NCBI GenBank assembly: GCA_016789265.1
Contig: JAEUQK010000029.1
Location: 124,001-188,000 of the forward strand
Direction: 5' to 3'
Length of the DNA stretch: 64,000 nt
Origin: Blastocatellia bacterium
GTDB lineage: Bacteria; Acidobacteriota; Blastocatellia; Pyrinomonadales; Pyrinomonadaceae
Position 1 is the stretch's first letter. The number at the start of each line of letters is the position of its first letter. A program made the position numbers and the translations under genes. The notes under the pieces were generated by a model. It ran no database searches. It was not told the DNA's origin and saw only the letters and a program-made list of their open reading frames with translations. This document shows, piece after piece, positions 43,550 to 51,054 of the stretch.

Positions 43550-44311
43550 ATGGCTGTAAGAGAAAGTCTGATAAGTGGCCCGGTTGTCATTAGCGAGAAA
43601 GCGGCGGCCCGGGCGCGCGAAAAGAAATTCTATCTATTTTCGGGAATCCTGTTCGTAGTTTTAGTGGTGATCGGCTTTTCGAAGAACTATTACTTGCGAC
43701 CATTATTTCCGGACATGGGCCCTCTTTACTCTAACATGGTCCGTTTTCACGGCCTGGTGATGACGGCATGGATCTTGTTATTCGCGGCACAAACGTGGTT
43801 AGTGTCGACAAAGAGGGTTAAGCTACATATGAAGCTCGGTTGGGTCGGAGTTGGCCTTGCGATCCTTGTGCTCGCGACGGGTTACACAGTGTCGATCGGC
43901 TCGTTATAGCATCAGACCGCGGCTGACCGGGGAGGGATCCCGCCGCTCGCATTTTTGGTAGTGCCGCTTGCGGACCTCGTCCTTTTCGTGCTGTTTTTCG
44001 GGCTTGCGACCTACTGGCGAAAACGGCCTGCCGAACACAAGCGGCTGATGCTGCTCACCGCGACCAATTTTCTTCCGCCGGCAGCCGCTCGGGTGCCGAT
44101 CCCGTTCCTTCTGGCAATGGGTCCTTGGTGGCTCTTCGGTTTGCCGACTGTGTTGACGCTCGCCGCGCTTGTTTTCGACACGTGGCGAAACGGCAGGGTC
44201 AACCGAGTGTTCCTCGCCGGTTCGATCGTACTGATCGCGTCGTTCCCGATTCGCATAATGATCGCCGGCACCGAAACATGGATGCAATTTGCACAATGGT
44301 TGACCTCGTAA
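43550..44311 (+). pseudogene. Second tandem membrane protein, interrupted by an in-frame TAG
   Basis: Codons 1-119 and 121-253 are in one frame and give a protein of the same layout as the first gene of the pair: RFHGLVMTAWILLFAAQTWL and KLHMKLGWVGVGLAILVL before the break, then LATYWRKRPAEHKRLMLLT after it, matching YWRKKPAYHKTLMLMT. Codon 120 is TAG (43907-43909) in the loop before helix 4. No frameshift is needed. It may be a nonsense mutation, a sequencing error, or, less likely, a readthrough gene. The ATG at 43550 lies 11 bases after the stop of its paralogue. Confidence 0.7.
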
Positions 44312-44418
44312 AATGAGACGAATCCGCTATCGTTCGCTAAGCTGACAGTTCTTCTAGTTAAAACGCTGTATGAGAGATCCGACCCTATTGTGGATTCACG
44401 AAGGCAAGCTCTAGATAC

Positions 44419-45444
44419 CTAATTACAATATTTCCTAGCCACATAGACTTTTGTTCCAGAACCATTGAGGTAATAGCATCCACCCTTTGGCCCAAGAATA
44501 AAGGCCCTGATTTCTGCGTCGTTTGGGCGATTCGGAATTCGCTCATTGGTCCATTCAGACACACCGCCACGTTGTGAACAAACGTCGGAGCGAACAGCAC
44601 TGTAGCTGAAGGTTCCATCGTTACATTTCGCAATAGGTCGCCTCTTGTTTGAGCCCACTGCGCCAGCATTGAGAGGTGGAGCACCTTCTTCTTTTTCCTT
44701 TGGTGGAGAGGCATTGGTGTCCTCACTTTCGTGAACAACGATTGTCCGATTAACAAGAACCCCACTTGACTCCTTTTGCGCATCAGGATTCATTCTCCTG
44801 GCAGTGGAGCTTTGTTCGTCAGAAGACTCAGCCGCAATGATCGGGGGTTGCAGGGTCCTGCTTCCGTCTGAGCTGACCGGTGCATCTTTTGAGACAGCAT
44901 CAGAGACGCTTGGGTCGCGAACCTTGTCCGAGGGCCGCTGACTTGACGATTCAATGGAAGGGTTCGACTTTGCGGTGACGGCCTGGGACGCATCTGAATT
45001 CATTGACGGTGTGTCGGGGGGCGGTGAGTATCTGGAAACCGCAATACCAGCAATGAAGGCACATGTGACAGCAATACATGCAGCCACACCAAAGCCAATA
45101 CGATAAATCCGAGCCTTCGATGCATTGCCAAATGTCGGCAGATCGGGCGACATTGATTCTGTATTCGTGTCTATAATTCCAAGCGTTGGCCAAAGCTCCT
45201 TTTCAGAAACCCCATCCTCCCGTGGATGGTCCGCCGTCGGTTGCTCAATAGTTTTGAATTGTTTTTCTGCAATCGTTCTGCCGTTCTGGTTAGGCAACAC
45301 CAGTGATAGTGGCGGCATTTTGCTGGGTATGACGGCCCGATCCATAACGAAAGAATGTCCACACGAGCATGCCTTTGCATCAAACTGATTTAGGGACTTA
45401 CATGTTGGGCACGGTATTCCGAATAGTTTCGAGTTGGGTCTCAT
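44419..45444 (-). CDS. Zinc-ribbon, membrane-anchored protein with GPKGGCYYL module
   Basis: The 341-residue product has the same plan as the one at 40779-41852: N-terminal zinc ribbon (CPTCKSLNQFDAKACSCGHS), an acidic and polar part, one membrane helix (IGFGVAACIAVTCAFIAGIA near residue 118), a Ser/Asp/Lys-rich linker, then KCNDGTFSYSAVRSDVCSQRG and a C-terminal AFILGPKGGCYYLNGSGTKV with a last Cys. The linker is longer and rich in Ser, Pro and Glu. The pair are paralogues by architecture. The function is unknown. Confidence 0.7.
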   Translation of the reverse strand: MRPNSKLFGIPCPTCKSLNQFDAKACSCGHSFVMDRAVIPSKMPPLSLVLPNQNGRTIAEKQFKTIEQPTADHPREDGVSEKELWPTLGIIDTNTESMSPDLPTFGNASKARIYRIGFGVAACIAVTCAFIAGIAVSRYSPPPDTPSMNSDASQAVTAKSNPSIESSSQRPSDKVRDPSVSDAVSKDAPVSSDGSRTLQPPIIAAESSDEQSSTARRMNPDAQKESSGVLVNRTIVVHESEDTNASPPKEKEEGAPPLNAGAVGSNKRRPIAKCNDGTFSYSAVRSDVCSQRGGVSEWTNERIPNRPNDAEIRAFILGPKGGCYYLNGSGTKVYVARKYCN

Positions 45445-45944
45445 AATTGATCTGTACTCATTGGCACGCGCTTTGACGGAAATTCAAAATAACTGACTCT
45501 CAAAACACTCCGCCATGGTAGCCCGTTTGTCTTGGAGACATTGACGTCGCTAGCGGTAAACCACCGGCAGGTTTACTGTTTTCTCAGTCGCCAGATAGAA
45601 GACGAAGCAAGCAAATCTATTGCTCCGGCTTGCAATAGAGCGAGAAGCAGAGTCCTTCTCATTTCCAGCGCTGCTGATTTAAGCCTATTGGCGACACTAT
45701 ATCAAAACCGAATTCGGAATGGAACATCTATTTTGCCGGTTTGCTTGTACCAACATCCCCGCCTCCATACGTTATTGACCGCAACCCTAGGTGCCACTGC
45801 GAGCATCGTTTTGAATGGACTTGGGGGTATTCTGGTACACGCTTCTTAGTAAAGCCTGGCCAGTGGTAGTGCTCAAAAGTCGATACGTCTTGTTCGCACC
45901 ACGACGAATCCGCCGTCGTATGCTAATCTGACAATTCTTTTGTT
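45445..45944. other. 500-base intergenic stretch without convincing gene
   Basis: A frame of 105 codons exists at 45532-45849 but has no Shine-Dalgarno and no recognisable motif, so it is not called. No strong promoter or terminator is obvious. It lies between the divergent genes at 44419-45444 and 45945-47774, so both promoters should be within it. Confidence 0.5.
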
Positions 45945-47774
45945 ATGAAGCTACGATGGCGGTTCGGTGTTATTGCCGGAATATTTCTAGCGATCTTCTG
46001 CCTTTATCCGCAGTTCAAGATGCTGTACTTGCGAGGCAGCGAATGGAACGGGCACTACGCATATAACGACATAGATGAGGTAGCCTACGCTTCCTATGTG
46101 CGTGCGTTGATGGACGGACGTCCGCGGAAAAATGACCCCTACACGGGCCGCGATCAAACGCCTGAAACGCCGCAGCCTGAATCGCTCTTCTCGATACAGT
46201 TCGCCGCGCCATATACCATCGCAATTCCCGCTCGTATTCTCGGCATAGGGACGCCTTGGGCGATGACGGTCGCAGGGGCGTTTGCAGGACTCCTGGCTGC
46301 TCTTGCAGCTTTTTGGTTCCTAGGCAAATTTACCGGCGATTCTTGGTTCGCCATGTCGGGATCACTGGCGGTCTTTACCTTAGGGGCATTGGCCGCCGGA
46401 GAAGGGGCGCTTCCCGAGATTCTATTTGATGGCTTTTCTTATCCGTATTTTCCGGGATTTCGGCGTTATATACCTGCACTCGCGATGCCTGCGTTTTTTG
46501 GCATGGTCGGATTCGTTTGGATGTATCTGAACGGTGCCGCGGATGAGAGGTCGGTCGCCAAAGATCAAACATCTGCCGTCCTTAAAAAACGCGTTCTGTA
46601 CGGAATTCTTGCTACGTTTTGCTTCGCTTATTGCGTATTTTCCTATTTCTACATTTGGACAACGGCTCTAGCATTTTTCAGTTGTATTGTCCTGGTTTGG
46701 CTAATTGAACGGCCGGCCTCGCTCAGACGCGACCTTAACGCACTTGCGTTTCTTGGGACAGCGTGGGTGGCTGTCCTGGTGCCCTACGCTTATCTGCTTT
46801 CCAAACGTTCGGACACGATGGACAATGTCCAGCTCCTCGTCCACACGCGCATGCCGGATCTGAACCGGATGCCGGAATGGATCGCTCTGGCAACGCTTTT
46901 TCTGCTGGTGTTTGGAATGGTCAGAAAGATCTTTTCGATCAAGGATCCTGCTGTTCTCTTTGCACTGGCGATCACAATTGTCCCATTCGCGGTATTCAAT
47001 CAGCAGGTTGTCACGGGACGTTCACTTCAGCCGATCCATTATCAAGTCTTCATCGGTAACTATGTTTCGATGATGGCGTTGGTCGTGGTCCTGGGTCTTT
47101 TATGGAAGAGAAAACTGGGGCAAGGAAGGACCGGGCCAAAGATCGTTTGTGCGATCGCGATGTTGGGCGTCATCGTATGGGGATTTGTTGAGTGTCATTA
47201 CACGGTGCGTGTTTTGGATGACGCGAATGTCGAGCGGGATAAGGCCCTGCCTTTGGCGAGGCGTCTCGAACAACTTGCAAAGGATGAATCTGATCCCCAT
47301 CGGATGACCACACTTTCGTATGATTGGCTGATCGCGGACGATCTCCCGACCGTTGCTCCGCAAAACGTTCTCTGGGCGCGGCATCAGCATGTCTTTGCCG
47401 GGTTGACGTGGGAGGAAAGCAAAGAGCGATACTACCAACAGCTTTACTATCAGAATGTAGATGAAAAAGGGCTAGACTATCTTCTCAAGAATGATTTCGT
47501 CACAATGATCGCGTTGTTCGGATGGGGACGACACACAGATAGATTAAGTGTAGATGCGAAGCCATTGACGCCAGGCGAGATAGCGAAAGAAGTGAAGCAA
47601 TACGGTGAGTATGCAAAGAACTTTGACAGAGGACGAGCAATGACCCCCCTCATTAGTTTTGTGGTCGTCCCTAACTCTGACCGCACCGATCTTTCAGTCC
47701 TTGAGAAATGGTACGAACTCGACGATGGCGAGTTGATCGGCAGCCATACGCTTTACAGAGCCCGACTCAGGTAA
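45945..47774 (+). CDS. Large multi-pass membrane protein, GT-C-like
   Basis: The 609-residue product has an N-terminal helix, an outer loop with EWNGHYAYNDIDEVAYASYV near residue 35 (acidic residues as in GT-C glycosyltransferases), about 12 further membrane helices to residue 430, and a C-terminal soluble part. No gene name is supported. It resembles, in layout only, the GT-C-like protein at 18976-20808. It lies alone, divergent from the zinc-ribbon gene. A glycosyltransferase role is an inference from the topology. Confidence 0.7.
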   Translation: MKLRWRFGVIAGIFLAIFCLYPQFKMLYLRGSEWNGHYAYNDIDEVAYASYVRALMDGRPRKNDPYTGRDQTPETPQPESLFSIQFAAPYTIAIPARILGIGTPWAMTVAGAFAGLLAALAAFWFLGKFTGDSWFAMSGSLAVFTLGALAAGEGALPEILFDGFSYPYFPGFRRYIPALAMPAFFGMVGFVWMYLNGAADERSVAKDQTSAVLKKRVLYGILATFCFAYCVFSYFYIWTTALAFFSCIVLVWLIERPASLRRDLNALAFLGTAWVAVLVPYAYLLSKRSDTMDNVQLLVHTRMPDLNRMPEWIALATLFLLVFGMVRKIFSIKDPAVLFALAITIVPFAVFNQQVVTGRSLQPIHYQVFIGNYVSMMALVVVLGLLWKRKLGQGRTGPKIVCAIAMLGVIVWGFVECHYTVRVLDDANVERDKALPLARRLEQLAKDESDPHRMTTLSYDWLIADDLPTVAPQNVLWARHQHVFAGLTWEESKERYYQQLYYQNVDEKGLDYLLKNDFVTMIALFGWGRHTDRLSVDAKPLTPGEIAKEVKQYGEYAKNFDRGRAMTPLISFVVVPNSDRTDLSVLEKWYELDDGELIGSHTLYRARLR

Positions 47775-47775
47775 A

Positions 47776-47801
47776 ACAAAAAGCCGCCAGATATGGCGGC
47801 T
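47776..47801 (-). terminator. Terminator between convergent genes
   Basis: A 7-bp stem (agccgcc with ggcggct) with a six-base loop is followed on the minus strand by TTTTTGTTTT. It closes the minus-strand transcript of the gene at 47840-48088; on the plus strand it is weak because no T-run follows. Confidence 0.7.
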
Positions 47802-47839
47802 AATAGTATTGCTAAAATAAAACTTCTAAAAAATCTTGC

Positions 47840-48088
47840 TTAAGCGGCCAGAAGGTCGTTCGACGTCTCCGCAAATACACGTCGACCATTTATAGCATCA
47901 TCTATGATCTCGCGAACCGCCGAAGCGTCCGGATTCACGTCCATGCGAACACATGCCCGCAGATGTCTGATTATCCCTTCAGTAGCGATCTCCATTGTGT
48001 CCCCCGTTAGTTTTGAATAACGACGGGCTTGGATATGATCGATTTGCAAGATCCGCTCCTGCAAAGTCATTGGTTTAGCTGCTGCCAC
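47840..48088 (-). CDS. Small helical protein of unknown function, GTG start
   Basis: A strong Shine-Dalgarno (GGAGAG at 48095-48100) lies six bases before the GTG at 48088, which I take as the start, giving 82 residues. The product is helical: RILQIDHIQARRYSKLTGDT, then ATEGIIRHLRACVRMDVNPD and VREIIDDAINGRRVF. A longer reading reaches 48376, but the added part has no coding character. I recognise no family. It lies between the terminator and the HU gene. Confidence 0.6.
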   Translation of the reverse strand: MAAAKPMTLQERILQIDHIQARRYSKLTGDTMEIATEGIIRHLRACVRMDVNPDASAVREIIDDAINGRRVFAETSNDLLAA

Positions 48089-48332
48089 TCTTTTCTCTCC
48101 TTTTCCGTTAACTTTCCCCTTGTCCAAAAAACACCAGATAAGCAATCGTAACAATATCTTGTGGTTCTGTAAACACTTTTCCACTACATCTTTTGGATGT
48201 CGCGATTCACCTGGATGTTGCTGTGAATTTGATATTGCCCGAAACGCCTGCCTTGTCTGTAATGAAATCGTAACAAAAAAGATCGTGGTTGTCACCAACT
48301 TTTTTGACTGAAAACCCTTCTTTTTGCGGTCA

Positions 48333-48370
48333 AAAAAGCGAAAAGCTGCCGAACCATCACGTTCGGCAGC
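48333..48370 (-). terminator. Terminator of the HU gene
   Basis: On the minus strand a 10-bp perfect stem (gctgccgaac with gttcggcagc, 48345-48370) is followed by TTTT, CGC and a second run of T. It lies 26 bases after the HU stop. Confidence 0.9.
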
Positions 48371-48395
48371 CTTCACTGATCCAATTCGTTGAGTC

Positions 48396-48683
48396 TTATT
48401 TTCCGCCGATGGCGTCTTTCATTGCCTTTCCGAGACGGAATTTAACGGTCGTCTTAGCAGGGATCTTGATCACAGCACCGGTCGCCGGGTTGCGGCCTTC
48501 GCGTGCTTTTCGGGTTGCTTTGACAAGCTTCCCGAAACCGGGAAGCGTAAATTCGCCGTTCTTTTTGACTTCCTTTACCGCAAGAGCTGCGATCGCGTCA
48601 AAAAGACTTTTGACTTCCGTCTTTTTCAATCCGCTTCCATCTGCCAATGTGTTGACGATCTCCGTTTGTGTCATACGAGCCAT
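48396..48683 (-). CDS. HU-family DNA-binding protein
   Basis: A 95-residue histone-like protein that bends DNA and packs the nucleoid. It shows the HU fold: helices with TQTEIVNTLADGSGLKK and VKSLFDAIAALAVKEV, the beta-arm start GEFTLPGFGKLVKATRK with the GFG turn, and the arm with GRNPATGAVIKIPAKT ending in KFRLGKAMKDAI. The Pro at the arm tip (NPATG) that intercalates into DNA is present. The ATG at 48683 has GGAGG 11 bases upstream. Confidence 0.95.
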   Translation of the reverse strand: MARMTQTEIVNTLADGSGLKKTEVKSLFDAIAALAVKEVKKNGEFTLPGFGKLVKATRKAREGRNPATGAVIKIPAKTTVKFRLGKAMKDAIGGK

Positions 48684-48798
48684 AGTTTGGTTAACCTCCA
48701 AAAATTAAAGAAAAGTAAAAACTGCTTCGGACTGACTGAGCTGCCTGAAAGAAAAGTAGCGCCGCGGTGGGCAGGAAATTTTTCTTTTGCCGGTCTGA

Positions 48799-48875
48799 TG
48801 GTCGGGGCGGCAAGATTCGAACTTGCGGCCTCACGGTCCCAAACCGTGCGCACTACCAGGCTGTGCTACGCCCCG
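48799..48875 (-). tRNA. tRNA-Pro (anticodon UGG)
   Basis: The 77-base gene, encoded on the minus strand, folds into a full cloverleaf. The acceptor arm is CGGGGCG/CGCCCCG; the anticodon arm has stem CACGG/CCGTG and loop TTTGGGA, giving anticodon TGG; the T arm is GCAAG-TTCGAAT-CTTGC. The discriminator base is A, and the CCA end is encoded in the gene. It reads codons CCN for proline. Confidence 0.97.
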
Positions 48876-48918
48876 ATTTCCACTATGGAATTTACAGGCG
48901 AAAAATTGATTGGTCAAG

Positions 48919-49533
48919 TCAAACGCCCATAAAATCTAGCATTTTTCTGATTATTTCGCTGCTTGCCCGTGCACGATGGCTTATCTCACGTTTTTCTTCG
49001 CTTCTAAGTTCGGCAAAAGTTTGTTCAAAACCGTTCGGAATGAATATCGGATCATAGCCAAAACCGTTTATCCCGCGAGGACTTTCGGCGATGACGCCTC
49101 TGCATTCCCCTTGTGCCTCCATGACTATTACACCGTCCGGACTCGCAACTGCGATGGTACAAACGAATCTCGCTTTACGATCATCAGATTCTTGCCGGGC
49201 AATTAGGTCGAGGAGCAATTCGTTCTTTGTCCTATAGTCGGATCCATACCCTCCGAATCGGGCCGAATGTATTCCCGGAGCGCCGTTTAGAGCGTTCACT
49301 TCCAATCCGGAATCGTCTGCCATCGTCCATTCACCGGTGAGTACTGCGTATCGAGCGGCCTTGAGCGCCGCGTTCTCAGAAAAACTTGAGCCGGTCTCGT
49401 CGGGTTCCGGCAACGGCGGCAAATTAGCGAGTCCGATGATAGGGATCGGGATACCCGATAACAGATCTGAATACTCACGAAACTTTCCTGTGTTACTCGT
49501 TGCGATCAGAATTCGCTCCGGCTTATTGTCCAT
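48919..49533 (-). CDS. rdgB: dITP/XTP pyrophosphatase RdgB (Ham1)
   Basis: The enzyme hydrolyses non-canonical purine triphosphates such as dITP and XTP to keep them out of DNA. The 204-residue protein has the family start RILIATSNTGKFREYSDLL, SFSENAALKAARYAV, the metal-binding and base motif ADDSGLEVNALNGAPGIHSA, YDPIFIPNGFEQTFAEL, and KREISHRARA at the end. Start chosen at 49533; eleven upstream codons in frame are unlike the family. Confidence 0.96.
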   Translation of the reverse strand: MDNKPERILIATSNTGKFREYSDLLSGIPIPIIGLANLPPLPEPDETGSSFSENAALKAARYAVLTGEWTMADDSGLEVNALNGAPGIHSARFGGYGSDYRTKNELLLDLIARQESDDRKARFVCTIAVASPDGVIVMEAQGECRGVIAESPRGINGFGYDPIFIPNGFEQTFAELRSEEKREISHRARASSEIIRKMLDFMGV

Positions 49534-49710
49534 AACCTGTTCAGCGTGTGATGACCCATAAATCAAGGTCCTAGTTTAACTTAAGTTGACGGTCATATTT
49601 TCGCACGCACACTTTTCTATTGCCATGAACGGGCAAAAAACGGTATAAATCTATAGGCGGAGTTTTCGCCCCCACCACGATCTTCACTTCATCCCGAGAG
49701 GTCCTCAAAG

Positions 49711-51054
49711 TTGCCATCACCAGAAACGGAAATCCTGGATTACGAAAGTGCCGTAGTGTACACCGCAGAAGAGGTCAAGCCGGAGTTCAATACCGTGCTG
49801 GCCGTATTTGACCCGCAGGAGCTTGCCTTTGAACTCGGAGTTTGGCTTATGGGTATTCGCGGATTTGCCCATGCGTGCCGAGACGCTTTTGCCACCGAAC
49901 CGAATTCGTCGATCGGAAACCACGACCGCTCACGCGAATTTCGGATATTTAATTCGGCATTGCTGATCACAGCAAAATTGAATTCCCGCCTTCGAAAGTC
50001 CTTCTTCGATCACGATAGCAGCTCCACCGGGATCTTGGATGATCAGTTCGATGTCGCCGATCTCGATGACCTGGCGGCTGACCTTCGCGAGATGATCGTA
50101 CTAAATGAATCGATAATGTCATCCGTTTCCCAGTCCGATGCGGAATGGCGGTCTTGGTCATCAACCGTCGAACAAAGACTTGCCTCATCGGGACCGGCAA
50201 AAAAGCTGGCGGCTTTCGTTTGCGAAAGCGGTGAACTGGAATTGCCCTCAAAGCTGAACGAGGTATTTCGGAGACCGTCGATCGAATTGACGGCACAAAT
50301 GGATTTCCAGGATATCGTGCCGCGAGTTGGCGTTATACTTCGATGCTTAGACATGGTCGGGTCAATGCTAAGAAACGATAAGCCTCTAAAGCCCGCACTG
50401 GTCATCTTCGCTGCGATCTATCAACAGACCAGGAAGCTGATCGAGGACATTAACAACAGGCTCGCCAGATTTCCCGACGAAGGATCGCCCGTCTTTAGCT
50501 CGTTGGACAACGCCTCGTACGGGGCCTCGCTCGAACTCAAAAAGGTATTCAGACAAGAGCTGCGCGGCATCGTCAGGCTGCTGCCGCCGCCGTCTGTGCA
50601 CGCACGCATTGAAACCGCCTACTCATTGCTTCTCGACAGTTTTCAGCAGATGCTGATCGAACTCGCCCGTGCAGTGGATGAAAACGTGTCGCCATTTGAT
50701 TTCTTTCCCCGATATCAACTTAAACTCGAGCAATCGATCATGCTGCGTGAGCATCTTTGGCGAGTATTTAAGACTGTGCAGGCGGCCGAACAGGATCCCG
50801 AAGGAGAGGTAGTGGCTGAGTTGTGTCAGGAGCTTTCGAGTTTTCTTGGCAGCACGCTTTCGTTCCTGCATTACAAAGATGGCGAGACACTTGAGCGGTT
50901 CAGCGAAGAGGTGCATGCTGCTCGCGATAAGAGAGACCTGGTGCCTATCCTTCATCGGTTTGGAGCTTATCTTGAAACTCTTTTCGGCCAGATCTGCATG
51001 CGGGCCGTCTTGGCTGGGCACCCGTTCGAGGAATCGAATCCGGCGTTATTGTGA
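49711..51054 (+). CDS. Large helical protein of unknown function
   Basis: The 447-residue product is predicted to be cytoplasmic and nearly all helical, without motifs I recognise. Noticeable stretches are VFDPQELAFELGVWLMGIRG near the start, VGVILRCLDMVGSMLRNDKP, and DFFPRYQLKLEQSIMLREHL. The start is a TTG at 49711 with GAGAGGT ten bases before it; no ATG fits. It overlaps the end of the ABC permease gene on the other strand by nine bases. The function is unknown. Confidence 0.75.
   Translation: MPSPETEILDYESAVVYTAEEVKPEFNTVLAVFDPQELAFELGVWLMGIRGFAHACRDAFATEPNSSIGNHDRSREFRIFNSALLITAKLNSRLRKSFFDHDSSSTGILDDQFDVADLDDLAADLREMIVLNESIMSSVSQSDAEWRSWSSTVEQRLASSGPAKKLAAFVCESGELELPSKLNEVFRRPSIELTAQMDFQDIVPRVGVILRCLDMVGSMLRNDKPLKPALVIFAAIYQQTRKLIEDINNRLARFPDEGSPVFSSLDNASYGASLELKKVFRQELRGIVRLLPPPSVHARIETAYSLLLDSFQQMLIELARAVDENVSPFDFFPRYQLKLEQSIMLREHLWRVFKTVQAAEQDPEGEVVAELCQELSSFLGSTLSFLHYKDGETLERFSEEVHAARDKRDLVPILHRFGAYLETLFGQICMRAVLAGHPFEESNPALL

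Noticed and set aside
43907-43909. TAG as a pyrrolysine codon
   Set aside because: The residue is in a membrane-protein loop without a catalytic role in the paralogue; pyl genes are not in the window. A mutation is simpler.
45532-45849. Possible 105-residue gene
   Set aside because: No Shine-Dalgarno, no motif, mixed composition; treated as intergenic.
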